Source: Paracoccaceae bacterium (GTDB lineage Bacteria; Pseudomonadota; Alphaproteobacteria; Rhodobacterales; Rhodobacteraceae). From it: DNA of 41,950 nucleotides. Below, one piece after another: positions 23,150 to 31,371 of this stretch. Under the pieces are notes generated by a model. It searched no databases. It saw only the letters and a program-made list of their open reading frames with translations, and had not been told where the DNA came from. The DNA is taken from the NCBI GenBank assembly GCA_027484915.1, contig JAIXSA010000144.1:1-41950 (forward strand). Reading direction: 5' to 3'. Every line of letters starts with the position of its first letter. The first letter of the stretch is position 1. Both the position numbers and the translations under genes were made by a program.

Positions 23150-24025
23150 TCATTCCCCGCCGCCGCGACTGTGGACGTAGTAGGCCACAGCGCGGATCTC
23201 GTCTTCGGACAGGCGCGGGCTCCAGTTCGGCATGACGCCGAAGCGGGCCTTGGTCACCGTCTCGATGATCTTTTCGCGCGACCCGCCGTAAAGCCAGATC
23301 GCGTCCGTCAGCTTGGGCGCGCCTTGGGTGCGGTCGCCCGAGCCGTCTTCCATGTGGCAGGCGGCGCAGTTTTCCGCGAAGAGCGTGGCCCCGGCGGCGG
23401 CGGCGGTCGCGTCATGCTCTTGCCCCGAGATCGCCAGCACATGTTCCGCCACCTGGCCGATCTGGGTCTCGTCCAGGATGCCGTCCACCCCGAAGGCAGG
23501 CATCTGCGAATAGCGGGCGTCCGGGTCGGTGGTGTTGCGGATGCCGTGGGTGACGGTCAGGTGGATGTCCTCCATCGTGCCGCCCCAAAGCCAGTCGTCG
23601 TCCAGAAGGTTGGGATAGCCCTTGCCTTCGACACCCGCCGCGCCCGAGCCGTGGCAGGTGGCGCAGTTGGTCTTGAAGATCGCCGCGCCAGCACGTTCGG
23701 CATAGTTTGCAAGCTCGGGGTCCGCGCCGATGGCCGTGAGATCGGCAGCGATGAGTTTGTCCTTGGTGGCCGCGTTGGCCGCGTCGACGGCCGCGATCTC
23801 GACCTCGACATCGGCGCGGGTCGAGGCGCCCAGAAGGCCGGGGGTCGCCCCAGTGATCAGCGGCCAGGCCGGGTAGGCCACGGTATAGCCGATGCCCCAG
23901 ACGATGGTGGCGTAGAACACCCAGACCCACCAGCGGGGGAGCGGGTTGTTGTACTCCTCGATCCCGTCCCAGGAGTGGCCGGTCGTTTCCACCTGCCGGA
24001 GTTCTTTCTTCAGTGGTTTGGCCAT
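23150..24025 (-). CDS. ccoP: cbb3 cytochrome c oxidase subunit III, di-haem CcoP
   Basis: A 291-residue di-haem c-type subunit that takes electrons from soluble cytochrome c in the periplasm. The cytoplasmic N-terminus contains [20 protein letters not shown], the CcoP hallmark, followed by one TM helix (about 33-58). The two haem sites are CATCH (121-125) and CAACH (220-224). Probable axial Met residues are in RYSQMPAFG and VMPNWSPRL. The start at 24025 lies five bases after the ccoQ stop. A UUCG terminator follows. It is the last gene of ccoNOQP. Confidence 0.96.
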   Translation of the reverse strand: MAKPLKKELRQVETTGHSWDGIEEYNNPLPRWWVWVFYATIVWGIGYTVAYPAWPLITGATPGLLGASTRADVEVEIAAVDAANAATKDKLIAADLTAIGADPELANYAERAGAAIFKTNCATCHGSGAAGVEGKGYPNLLDDDWLWGGTMEDIHLTVTHGIRNTTDPDARYSQMPAFGVDGILDETQIGQVAEHVLAISGQEHDATAAAAGATLFAENCAACHMEDGSGDRTQGAPKLTDAIWLYGGSREKIIETVTKARFGVMPNWSPRLSEDEIRAVAYYVHSRGGGE

Positions 24026-24029
24026 GACC

Positions 24030-24221
24030 TCAGGCCTCCTTCTTGGCAGGGGTGGGGTCCGCAGGACGGTCGTCGTTGCGGAAGATCGAGCTGGCGACCT
24101 CTTGATGCGCGGCGCGCGATCCGGGCCGGAAGGCCCAGACGCAGATGCCAAGGAAGAAAAGCGTCATCAGCAGCAGGACCCAGCTGTCGGCGAGGTGGCG
24201 GAGGAAGGAATAGGTTTCCAT
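24030..24221 (-). CDS. ccoQ: CcoQ, cbb3 oxidase small subunit
   Basis: A 63-residue protein with one TM helix (about residues 13-31, [18 protein letters not shown]), then the family segment [23 protein letters not shown] polar tail ends DPTPAKKEA. CcoQ stabilises the oxidase and in Rhodobacter takes part in oxygen signalling to PrrBA. The start at 24221 follows GGAGG. It lies ten bases after ccoO and four before ccoP, all on the minus strand. Confidence 0.93.
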   Translation of the reverse strand: METYSFLRHLADSWVLLLMTLFFLGICVWAFRPGSRAAHQEVASSIFRNDDRPADPTPAKKEA

Positions 24222-24231
24222 GCTTGCCTCC

Positions 24232-24975
24232 TTACCGGTTCGCCACGGGGGTGTAGGTCGAGAAGTCGACCATCGTCCCCAGGACCTGGATATAGGCGAT
24301 CAGCGCGTCCATCTCGGTCAGTTCGGGCTGGCCGTCGAAGTTGCGGACGTTGACCGGGGTGCCGAAGGTGGCGGTGCCGTAACGCTCTTCCAGCCCCGAG
24401 CTGTCGCCGTTCGGGTCGGCCTGCGCGGTGAAGTCGGCGAGGGCGTCTTCCACCATCGCGTCGTCGTAGGGCACGCCGGCCATCCGGTTCGTCGCGATGA
24501 CATCCTGGATGTATTTTCCGTCGATGATGGTGTTCGCAAGGAACCCATAGGGCGGCATCACCGATTCCGGCACCACCGACTTGGCGTTCTGGAAGTGGTC
24601 CTGGTGCCATTCGTCCGAGTAGCGGCCGCCGACGCGGGCCAGGTCGGGCCCGGTGCGTTTCGACCCCCACTGGAACGGGCGGTCATACATCGATTCCGCA
24701 GCAAGGCTATAGTGGCCATAGCGTTCGACCTCGTCCCGCATCGGGCGGATCATCTGGCTGTGGCAGCCATAGCAGCCCTCGCGGATGTAGATGTTCCGGC
24801 CCGCCAGTTCGAGGGGAGTGTAGGGGCGCATGCCCTCCACCTTCTCGATGGTGTTTTCCAGGTAGAAGAGGGGGACGATCTGCACGATTCCACCGATGGT
24901 CACGACCAGAAGGCTGAGGATCATGAGGAGCGTCGCGTTGGTCTCGATGACCTTGTGCTTGTCGAGAAAAGCCAT
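24232..24975 (-). CDS. ccoO: cbb3 cytochrome c oxidase subunit II, mono-haem CcoO
   Basis: A 247-residue membrane-anchored c-type cytochrome. The N-terminal helix is at about residues 15-38 ([20 protein letters not shown]). The haem site is [14 protein letters not shown] (C68, C71, H72). The probable axial Met is in [10 protein letters not shown]. Family stretches include [18 protein letters not shown]. It passes electrons from CcoP to the CcoN active centre. The start at 24975 lies 12 bases after the ccoN stop. The order ccoN-ccoO-ccoQ-ccoP is standard. Confidence 0.97.
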   Translation of the reverse strand: MAFLDKHKVIETNATLLMILSLLVVTIGGIVQIVPLFYLENTIEKVEGMRPYTPLELAGRNIYIREGCYGCHSQMIRPMRDEVERYGHYSLAAESMYDRPFQWGSKRTGPDLARVGGRYSDEWHQDHFQNAKSVVPESVMPPYGFLANTIIDGKYIQDVIATNRMAGVPYDDAMVEDALADFTAQADPNGDSSGLEERYGTATFGTPVNVRNFDGQPELTEMDALIAYIQVLGTMVDFSTYTPVANR

Positions 24976-24987
24976 TGTCTCGTTTCC

Positions 24988-26586
24988 TTATTCTGCCGGA
25001 ACGACGGAGTTCTGGGTGACGCGGGCGGGTTGCGCACGGACGGTCATCCAGAGGTTCCAGCACATGATGAGGGCACCCGTCAGGAACAGCCCGCCACCGG
25101 CAGCCCGCACCACATACATCGGGAACTTCGCGGCCACGGTGTCGGCGAAGGCGTTCACAAGGAAGCCGTTCGCGTCGACTTCACGCCACATCAGGCCTTC
25201 CATGATGCCCGTGACCCACATCGAGGAGGCGTAGAGGACGATCCCGATGGTCGCGAGCCAGAAGTGCCAGGAGACGAGCTTGAGGGAGTAGAGGCCCTCG
25301 CGGTTCCACAGCCTTGGCACCAGGTAGTAAAGCACGCCGAAGGTGATCATCCCGTTCCAGCCCAGGGCACCGGAATGGACGTGGCCGATGGTCCAGTCGG
25401 TGTAGTGCGACAGCGAGTTCACCGCCTTGATCGACATCATCGGGCCTTCGAAGGTCGACATGCCGTAGAAGCCGATCGAGACGACCATCATCCGGATGAT
25501 CGGATCTGTCCGCAGCTTGTCCCAGGCGCCCGACAGCGTCATCAGCCCGTTGATCATCCCGCCCCAGCTGGGCATCCACAGGATCACCGAGAACACCATG
25601 CCCAGGGTCGAGGCCCAGTCAGGCAGTGCCGTGTAGTGCAGGTGGTGCGGACCGGCCCAGATGTAGAGGAAGATCAAGGCCCAGAAGTGGATGATCGACA
25701 GCTTGTAGCTGAAGACGGGGCGTTCGGCCTGTTTCGGCACGAAGTAGTACATCATCCCCAGGAAGCCTGCGGTCAGGAAGAAGCCCACGGCGTTGTGGCC
25801 GTACCACCACTGCACCATCGCGTCCTGCACGCCCGAGTAGAGCTGGACCTGGGCGCTTCCGAAGATCGACACCGGGATCGCGGCGTTGTTCACGAGGTGG
25901 AGCATCGCCACGGTCAGGATCATCGACAGAAGGAACCAGTTCGCCACGTAGATGTGGGGTTCCTTCCGCTTGAAGAGGGTGCCCATGAAGGTGATGAGGA
26001 AGGCGACCCAGACGAGGGTGATCAGGATGTCGACGTACCAGACGGGTTCGGCATATTCCTTGCCTTGCGTCGCGCCAAGGACATAGCCCGAGGCGGCAAG
26101 GACGATGACCAGCTGCCAGCCCCAGAAGACGAACCAGCCGAGGCTGCCGCCGAACAGGCGCGCGGCGCTGGTGCGCTGGACGATGTAGAAGGACGACATG
26201 ATCAGCGCGTTGCCGCCAAAGGCGAAGATCACCGCGCTGGTGTGCAGGGGCCTTAACCGGCCGAAGTTGCCGTAGCCCTGCAGGAACTCGAAGTTCAGCT
26301 GCGGGAAGGCCAGTTGCAGGGCGATGACGAGACCGACGAGGAAGCCCACGGCGCCCCAGAAGGCGGTGGCGATGGCCCCGGCGCGGATGACGTCGTCGAA
26401 GTATTCGTGCTGCACGTTGGGCTTCGTATCGCCCGCCGTGCGCACGACCCAGAGAAACGCGATGCCCGCGGCAAGCATCACGGTGATCGCGTTGACCTGG
26501 TAGGCCAGGTCATGGGCGTAGTTGGCCGCGATCGCGGCGCAGACCGCGACGAGGCCTAGCCCTGCCAGTTTCAGGTAATCCCACAT
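24988..26586 (-). CDS. ccoN: cbb3 cytochrome c oxidase catalytic subunit I, CcoN
   Basis: A 532-residue haem-copper oxidase subunit with 12 or more TM helices, holding haem b, haem b3 and CuB. It reduces O2 to water and pumps protons at very low oxygen. Haem-ligand histidines are visible in [37 protein letters not shown] (CuB region), [15 protein letters not shown] (CuB His pair) and [13 protein letters not shown] (haem ligands). The start at 26586 is chosen because known CcoN proteins begin close to MWDYLKL; the longer frame to 26730 would cross the Fnr box. It is the first gene of ccoNOQP, divergent from a tandem Usp gene. Confidence 0.97.
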   Translation of the reverse strand: MWDYLKLAGLGLVAVCAAIAANYAHDLAYQVNAITVMLAAGIAFLWVVRTAGDTKPNVQHEYFDDVIRAGAIATAFWGAVGFLVGLVIALQLAFPQLNFEFLQGYGNFGRLRPLHTSAVIFAFGGNALIMSSFYIVQRTSAARLFGGSLGWFVFWGWQLVIVLAASGYVLGATQGKEYAEPVWYVDILITLVWVAFLITFMGTLFKRKEPHIYVANWFLLSMILTVAMLHLVNNAAIPVSIFGSAQVQLYSGVQDAMVQWWYGHNAVGFFLTAGFLGMMYYFVPKQAERPVFSYKLSIIHFWALIFLYIWAGPHHLHYTALPDWASTLGMVFSVILWMPSWGGMINGLMTLSGAWDKLRTDPIIRMMVVSIGFYGMSTFEGPMMSIKAVNSLSHYTDWTIGHVHSGALGWNGMITFGVLYYLVPRLWNREGLYSLKLVSWHFWLATIGIVLYASSMWVTGIMEGLMWREVDANGFLVNAFADTVAAKFPMYVVRAAGGGLFLTGALIMCWNLWMTVRAQPARVTQNSVVPAE

Positions 26587-26697
26587 GTTTCGTGTCCCTT
26601 CGTCCTGTCCTGTGCGCTTCGGCAACCCGGAACGATTCGGGCAGGCGGACGCACTTTTCGGCACGGTGACTTCTGCAGTGCAGCAGCGGTAAACGCC

Positions 26698-26711
26698 TTG
26701 ATCTGGGTCAA
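26698..26711 (-). promoter_or_regulatory. Fnr/FnrL-type box upstream of ccoNOQP
   Basis: TTGATCTGGGTCAA matches TTGAY-N4-RTCAA. Its centre is about 118 bases upstream of the ccoN ATG, which gives a leader of about 75 bases in class II geometry. FnrL control of ccoNOQP is established for Rhodobacter. Confidence 0.8.
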
Positions 26712-26729
26712 CCGGGGTCTGTTGGGACA

Positions 26730-26743
26730 TTGACCTCGGTCAA
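26730..26743 (+). promoter_or_regulatory. Fnr/FnrL-type box upstream of the tandem usp gene
   Basis: TTGACCTCGGTCAA is a 5-4-5 inverted repeat, 32 bases centre to centre from the ccoN box. It is centred about 62 bases before the Usp start at 26799, which leaves a leader of about 20 bases if class II. It may serve either gene or both. Confidence 0.75.
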
Positions 26744-26798
26744 GGCAGGGGGGACGGGAAAGCGCAAGATGGGCTATCACCTTAAAGGGAGACCCGTC

Positions 26799-27644
26799 AT
26801 GGCCTACAAATCCCTATTGACCATCGCCGCCACTGCCGAGGGGGTGCTGGGCACCGTCACGGCCGCGGCAAACGTGGCGCAGAAGATGGATGCCCATCTG
26901 GACGCGCTGGCGCTTGGCGTCGACCGGACGCAGATCGGCTATTCCTACGTGGGGTCGGGGGCCGTGGTGATCGCCGCCGCGCTGGACCGGGCCGAAGCCG
27001 AGGCGCGGGAGGCGGAAGCGGCGCTGAATGCGGCCATCGCGGCCCAGACGCCGTCGCTGCGATCCTCGGTCGAATCGGTGGTCACCCAGCTGGGCGCGCT
27101 GACCGATGTCGTGGCCGCCCGGGCACGCTACTCTGATCTTGTCGTCCTGCCGCTGCCTTATGGCAAGTCGCGCGGGGTCGAAGACGAAGCGATAACCGAG
27201 GCCGCGCTGTTCCAGGGGATGGCCCCGGTGCTGATCGTGCCGCCCACGGGCATGAAGACGGCCGAGCCGAAGCGGATCATCGTTGCCTGGAACCAGAGCC
27301 GCGAGGCGCTGGTGGCCGCCCGCCGCGCCATGCCGTTCCTGAAGCGCGCCGAATTGGTGCAGATCGTCGTGGTCGACCCGCCGGCACATGGGCCGGAGCG
27401 GTCGGACCCCGGCGGGCTTCTGTGCCAGCTTCTGGTGCGCCACGGCGTGAAGGCCGAGGTTTCGGTTCTGGCGCGCACCCTGCCCCGCGTGTCCGAGGTG
27501 CTGGCCCGGCAAGTCCGCGACGTGGATGCGGACCTGCTGGTCATGGGGGCCTACGGCCACAGCCGCTTCCGCGAAGCGATCCTGGGCGGAGCGACGCGGG
27601 ACATGCTGGAACGCGCGGAAATTCCGGTGTTCCTGGCGCACTGA
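26799..27644 (+). CDS. Universal stress protein with two Usp domains
   Basis: A 281-residue tandem UspA protein, cytoplasmic. The first domain (about 1-145) starts MAYKSLLTIAATAE and is degenerate, without the G-x2-G-x9-G-S/T site. The second (about 155-281) starts KRIIVAWNQSREAL and keeps GAYGHSRFREAILGGATRDML, so one domain may bind nucleotide. The start at 26799 follows AAAGGGAGA at good spacing; an in-frame ATG at 26730 coincides with the Fnr box and is rejected. The gene is divergent from ccoNOQP with its own Fnr box, suggesting a role in low-oxygen stress. The target is unknown. Confidence 0.9.
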   Translation: MAYKSLLTIAATAEGVLGTVTAAANVAQKMDAHLDALALGVDRTQIGYSYVGSGAVVIAAALDRAEAEAREAEAALNAAIAAQTPSLRSSVESVVTQLGALTDVVAARARYSDLVVLPLPYGKSRGVEDEAITEAALFQGMAPVLIVPPTGMKTAEPKRIIVAWNQSREALVAARRAMPFLKRAELVQIVVVDPPAHGPERSDPGGLLCQLLVRHGVKAEVSVLARTLPRVSEVLARQVRDVDADLLVMGAYGHSRFREAILGGATRDMLERAEIPVFLAH

Positions 27645-27673
27645 ACGTCGGGGCAGCTTTCGGGCGGCGCACG

Positions 27674-27741
27674 GCTTGTCGGTGACGTCGTCCCTCCTCG
27701 CGGGACGTCTTGCGACGAGGAGACGAAGTCGAACGAGGAGC
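27674..27741 (+). repeat. Dispersed ~68-bp imperfect palindrome, copy 2
   Basis: From GCTTGTCGGTGACG to CGAACGAGGAGC, with the central block CTCCTCGCGG and the right arm GCGACGAGGAGACGAAG. It aligns with copy 3 in the same orientation and with copy 1 inverted. It sits between the convergent usp and merR-type genes, the same kind of place as copy 1. Confidence 0.65.
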
Positions 27742-27757
27742 GGTGGAGTGCCGCCCG

Positions 27758-28132
27758 CTAAAGCTTGCCCATCTCGTCCACCGCCGTCTCGCGGAGCGCC
27801 CGCAGGTCGGCGATGGAGGCTTCAAGCTCGGCCTTCTGGGCTTCCAGGGCCAGAAGCTGGCGGTCCGCAAGTTGCAGCCAGGCTTCAAGCTGCGGGCGTT
27901 CGCCCTTCTTGCCGTAGATGAGAAGCCACTGGCGGATTTCTTCCAGCGAAAAGCCAAAGCGGCGGCCACGCAGGATCAGCTTCATCCGCGCCACCTCACG
28001 CGCCCCGTAAAAGCGGGCGCGGCCTTCCTTTTCGGGGGCCAGAAGCTCGATGTATTCGTAATAGCGTAGCGTGCGCGGCGTCACGTCGAACTTGGCGCAC
28101 ATCTCCTTGAAGCTGAGACGGGTGTCGGTCAT
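27758..28132 (-). CDS. MerR-family transcriptional regulator
   Basis: A 124-residue regulator. The N-terminal winged helix-turn-helix is clear: LSFKEMCAKFDVTPRTLRYYEYIELLAPEKEGRARFYGAREVARM. A linker and a C-terminal dimerisation coiled coil (about residues 78-118) follow, with no cysteines of a metal-sensing kind, so the signal is unlikely to be a thiophilic metal. AAGGAG is well placed before 28132. It is divergent from the thioesterase-MATE operon with 108 bases between. An inverted repeat there (28162-28183) is a candidate operator, so it may control that operon as well as itself. The effector is unknown. Confidence 0.88.
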   Translation of the reverse strand: MTDTRLSFKEMCAKFDVTPRTLRYYEYIELLAPEKEGRARFYGAREVARMKLILRGRRFGFSLEEIRQWLLIYGKKGERPQLEAWLQLADRQLLALEAQKAELEASIADLRALRETAVDEMGKL

Positions 28133-28161
28133 GCGCAGCTCCTTTCGTCGCGCAGACTAGG

Positions 28162-28183
28162 GTTGTGCCGGGATCGGCGCAAC
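28162..28183. promoter_or_regulatory. Inverted repeat, candidate MerR operator
   Basis: GTTGTGCC and GGCGCAAC (one mismatch) are separated by six bases, in the region between the divergent MerR gene and the thioesterase gene. The spacing and location fit MerR-type operators, but matching -35 and -10 elements 19 bases apart were not clearly found. Confidence 0.4.
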
Positions 28184-28240
28184 AGGGTCGGGGGTTGCCT
28201 TCCCCCGGCCGGGGCGATTTGATGCGACACGGAGACCCGA

Positions 28241-28663
28241 ATGCCCGACGTCGAAGCCATCGCCCGCCAATTCATCGCGGCCCTGCCGCATAGCCATGCA
28301 CTTGGCATGCGGCTGGAGGCCATCGACGCAGGGACGGCGACGATCTCGATGCCCTATGACCCCCGGCTGATCGGTGATCCGGCGACGGGGGTGATCCACG
28401 GGGGCGCGGTTTCGGCGCTGATGGACACGGCCTGCGGGGCAGCGGTCATGAGCCATCCGCAGGCCGGCTTTTCCACGGCGACGCTGGATCTGCGCATCGA
28501 CTACATGCGGCCGGCAACACCCGGCCAGACGATCCGGACCAAGGCGGAATGCCATCACGTCACCCGGTCGGTCGCCTTCGTGCGCGCGGTGGCGACCGAT
28601 GACGACGACAGCCGCCCGGTGGCCATGGCGACGGGCGCCTTCACGGTGGAGCGCAAGGGATGA
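28241..28663 (+). CDS. PaaI-type hotdog thioesterase (first of a pair)
   Basis: A 140-residue acyl-CoA thioesterase-like protein of the PaaI/YdiI hotdog family. The family motif GVIHGGAVSALMDTACGAAV holds the HGG oxyanion region and the following catalytic Asp (ALMDTA). The strand TATLDLRIDYMRPATPG is also typical. No membrane segment is present. It probably hydrolyses a CoA ester in the cytoplasm, but the substrate cannot be read. It opens a three-gene operon with a second thioesterase (overlap ATGA) and a MATE exporter (overlap GTGA). It is divergent from a MerR regulator. Confidence 0.88.
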   Translation: MPDVEAIARQFIAALPHSHALGMRLEAIDAGTATISMPYDPRLIGDPATGVIHGGAVSALMDTACGAAVMSHPQAGFSTATLDLRIDYMRPATPGQTIRTKAECHHVTRSVAFVRAVATDDDDSRPVAMATGAFTVERKG

Positions 28664-29154
28664 AGCCGCCCGAGCCGGTGCATGTCATCAAGCAGCGGCG
28701 CGAGGCGCTGTTGCGCAGTCTGGTCGACGGGGTGCCCTACATCGGCTTTCTGGGCGTGCAGTTCGACCGGCGCGGGGATGAGCTGACGGCCGTCCTGCCC
28801 TTCAAGGACAGCCTGATCGGCAACCCGCGCCTGCCCGCCCTGCATGGCGGCGCGACGGCTGCCTTCCTGGAAATCGCCGCGATGATCGAGCTTGCGTGGA
28901 GCACGCTCTGGGACGGGGTCGAGGCGGACGGGGCCTTGCCGGATGGCCCGTTGCGACTGCCGAAAACCATCGATTTCACCATCGACTACCTGCGGGCGGG
29001 CCTGCCACGCGACGCCTATGCGCGGGCGCGGGTCAACCGGTCGGGGCGGCGCTATGCCAGCGTGCACGTCGAGGCCTGGCAGGACAACCGGGCGCGCCTG
29101 TTCGCGCAGGCGACGGGCCATTTCCTGATGCCGCCGGTCGAGCCGAAGCCGTGA
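28660..29154 (+). CDS. PaaI-type hotdog thioesterase (second of a pair)
   Basis: A 164-residue hotdog-fold protein related to the preceding gene. It has an N-terminal extension of about 30 residues (HVIKQRREALLRSLVDG) and the motif LPALHGGATAAFLEIAAMIEL, in which the usual Asp is Glu. It ends with LPKTIDFTIDYLRAG and a strand ASVHVEAWQDN. The difference at the acidic residue suggests altered substrate or activity. The two paralogues may form a heteromer, as some hotdog proteins do; this is inference. The start overlaps the previous stop (ATGA at 28660), and the next gene begins at the GTGA overlap. Confidence 0.85.
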   Translation: MKPPEPVHVIKQRREALLRSLVDGVPYIGFLGVQFDRRGDELTAVLPFKDSLIGNPRLPALHGGATAAFLEIAAMIELAWSTLWDGVEADGALPDGPLRLPKTIDFTIDYLRAGLPRDAYARARVNRSGRRYASVHVEAWQDNRARLFAQATGHFLMPPVEPKP

Positions 29155-30458
29155 CCGAGGTCACCCACGGCCGCATGCTGCGGATCGCGGCGCCGATTGT
29201 CCTGTCCAACGTCACGGTGCCGCTGCTGGGGGCCGTCGATACGGCGGTGATCGGGCAATTGGGCGATCCGGCCAGTCTTGGGGCGGTGGGGATCGGCGCG
29301 GTGATCCTGGCGACGCTGTACTGGGCCTTCGGGTTTCTGCGGATGTCGACCTCGGGCCTTGCCGCGCAGGCGCATGGCGCGGGGGACGGGGCAGAGCGGA
29401 CGGCGGTGCTGGTCCGGGCGGTGCTGGTGGGGGTCGTCGCGGGTCTTGCGCTGGTTCTGGCGCAGGGGGTGCTGTTCGGCGCGGCCTTCTGGGTGGCCCC
29501 GGCCTCGCCACAGGTGGAGGGGCTGGCGCGGGACTACCTGCAGATCCGCATCTGGGGGGCGCCCGCCACCATAGCGCTTTATGCGCTGACCGGGTGGCTG
29601 GTGGGCCTGGGACGGACGCGCGGGGTGCTGGTCCTGCAGCTGTGGCAGAACGGACTGAACATCGCGCTGGACCTGTGGTTCGTGCTGGAGCTGGGCTGGG
29701 GCGTGCCGGGGGTGGCTTTCGCCACGCTGATCGCAGAATGGACAGGGCTGGGGCTGGCGCTGTGGCTGGCGCGGGACGCCTTGGGCGCGACGCTGCGCCC
29801 GGCGCTGGCGCGGCTGGGGGACCGGGTGGCGCTGCAGCTCATGTTCTCGGCCAGCCGGGACATCATGGCGCGGACCATCTTGCTTCAGCTGTCCTTCACG
29901 AGCTTCGTTTTCCTCGGCGCTCGGTTCGGCGATGTGACCCTGGCAGCGAACCAGGTGCTGATGCAGTTCCTGGAGATCACCGCTTACGCACTGGACGGTT
30001 TCGCCTTTGCCGCCGAGGCGCTGGTCGGCCAGGCCATCGGTGCGCGGTCGGTCAGCCAGACACGGGCGGCGGGGCGGATCTGCATGCAGTGGGGCTTCGG
30101 CGGCGCTGCGGTGCTGGCACTGGTCTTTGCGGTGACGGGGCCGGGGATCATCGACCTGATGACGACCTCCGGGGAGGTGCGCGAGGTCGCGCGGTCCTAC
30201 CTGCCCTGGCTGGTCGTTGCCCCCCTGATCGGGGTGGCCGCCTGGATCTACGACGGCATCTACATCGGCGCGCTTCTGACCGGGGACATGCTGCGGGCGA
30301 TGCTTCTGTCCGTGGCGGTCTATGCCGTGGCCTTGGCGCTGCTGGTGCCGCTGGGAGGAAACCACGGGCTTTGGGCGGCGCTCATGGTGCTGAACGCGGT
30401 GCGGACGGTCACGCTGTGGCGGACCTACCCGAGGATCCTTGCGCGTGCCGGGGGGTAG
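29151..30458 (+). CDS. MATE-family efflux transporter (DinF-like)
   Basis: A 435-residue inner-membrane protein with about 12 TM helices in two halves. The MATE hallmark is in the first helices: MLRIAAPIVLSNVTVPLLGAVDTAVIGQLG. Other typical stretches are LRMSTSGLAAQAHGAGD and, in the second half, DGFAFAAEALVGQAIGAR. It most resembles the DinF/YeeO branch. It probably exports an organic compound using H+ or Na+. The start is a GTG at 29151 overlapping the thioesterase stop (GTGA). It is the last gene of the operon with the two thioesterases. Confidence 0.9.
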   Translation: MTEVTHGRMLRIAAPIVLSNVTVPLLGAVDTAVIGQLGDPASLGAVGIGAVILATLYWAFGFLRMSTSGLAAQAHGAGDGAERTAVLVRAVLVGVVAGLALVLAQGVLFGAAFWVAPASPQVEGLARDYLQIRIWGAPATIALYALTGWLVGLGRTRGVLVLQLWQNGLNIALDLWFVLELGWGVPGVAFATLIAEWTGLGLALWLARDALGATLRPALARLGDRVALQLMFSASRDIMARTILLQLSFTSFVFLGARFGDVTLAANQVLMQFLEITAYALDGFAFAAEALVGQAIGARSVSQTRAAGRICMQWGFGGAAVLALVFAVTGPGIIDLMTTSGEVREVARSYLPWLVVAPLIGVAAWIYDGIYIGALLTGDMLRAMLLSVAVYAVALALLVPLGGNHGLWAALMVLNAVRTVTLWRTYPRILARAGG

Positions 30459-30780
30459 GGAAAGCGCGCACGGTCCCGTCGGTAGACGGCACTCTGTCCC
30501 CGCCCCGGCGCAAGGGGACGGGATGCGCGCACCCATGATAGGACTGACGATGCGGGCCGCGGTGGCGGGAGCGGCAGATGTGGCAGGGTCGGTGGAAGCA
30601 GGTTTCGCCTTTCCAGGGTTCAGCTTCACCAAGGCCGACCAGATGGACGTTCCAAGTCTTGGCAGCGTGATCGGCCCGGTGCGGCCGCGCCACGAAACGC
30701 AGTTTGGCTGAGGCCACGAGGCTGACCCTTGCCTTCCCCCGGCCGCCCGGGCCAATATCGTGGCCGCAAAGGGGAGAGAC
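30459..30780. other. 322-base gap between the MATE and usp genes
   Basis: No convincing gene is present. An open frame at 30439-30711 on the plus strand lacks a ribosome site and family resemblance. A weak GTCCCC/GGGGAC stem near 30495-30520 could help end the upstream operon. The Usp promoter must lie in the last part. No Fnr-type box was seen here, unlike the other two usp genes. Confidence 0.45.
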
Positions 30781-31236
30781 ATGCGGAAATTTCTGGTCGT
30801 GCTGGACGACAGCCGCGAATGCCTGAACGCGATGCGCTTCGCCGCCCTGCGTGCGGCCCACACCGGGGGCGGCGTGACGATCCTGTCCATCGTCCCGCCG
30901 GACGAGTTCCAGACCTGGGTCGGTGTGGCCGACCTGATGCGGGCCGAGGCGCGAGAGCGGATCGAGGCGCATTTCGAGGTCTTCGCCAAGTGGATGCGCG
31001 ACAAGCAGGGGGTCAACCCCGAGCTGGTGATCCGCGAGGGCGATCCCGTGGTCGAAATCCTGGCACAGGTGAACGAGGACCCCGAGATCGGCGTCCTGGT
31101 CCTGGGGGCGGGGACCGACAAGTCGGGGCCGGGGCCACTGGTCACGGCATTGTCCCGCAACTCGGGCAACCTGCCAATCCCGATCACCATCGTTCCCGGC
31201 GACATGTCGAAAGAGCGGCTGGAGAGCATCACCTGA
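30781..31236 (+). CDS. Universal stress protein (UspA family)
   Basis: A 151-residue single-domain Usp protein. It begins MRKFLVVLDDSRECLNAMRFAALRAA with the conserved Asp pair of the first strand. The C-terminal part VLVLGAGTDKSGPGPLVTALSRNSGNLPIPITIVPG replaces the classical G-x2-G-x9-G-S/T ATP site, so nucleotide binding is uncertain. AAAGGGGAGA precedes the ATG at 30781. The protein resembles the conserved group upstream of nfuA and tsaB in many Rhodobacterales. It is a single gene before eptA, and its function is not known. Confidence 0.9.
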   Translation: MRKFLVVLDDSRECLNAMRFAALRAAHTGGGVTILSIVPPDEFQTWVGVADLMRAEARERIEAHFEVFAKWMRDKQGVNPELVIREGDPVVEILAQVNEDPEIGVLVLGAGTDKSGPGPLVTALSRNSGNLPIPITIVPGDMSKERLESIT

Positions 31237-31371
31237 CGGGTTTGTGACCATGATGCCGCACTATCCTTCGGGGCAAATTGCTTCCTTAAGCGCGCGCTTA
31301 GTGCACGATGGCCGGGAAGTTCTTATGTGTCAGCCGGGGTCGCCCGTGGCCCGCTGCGCCAGGACATCCAG

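Noticed and set aside
24220-26256. 678-codon plus-strand open frame
   Set aside because: It lies opposite ccoO and ccoN, with no recognisable domain; a His/Asp/Val-rich shadow.
26730-26798. Longer N-terminus of the tandem Usp starting at 26730
   Set aside because: That start lies in the Fnr box, lacks a ribosome site, and the added residues are not Usp-like.
30439-30711. 90-codon open frame between the MATE and usp genes
   Set aside because: It starts inside the MATE gene without a ribosome site and has no recognisable motif.
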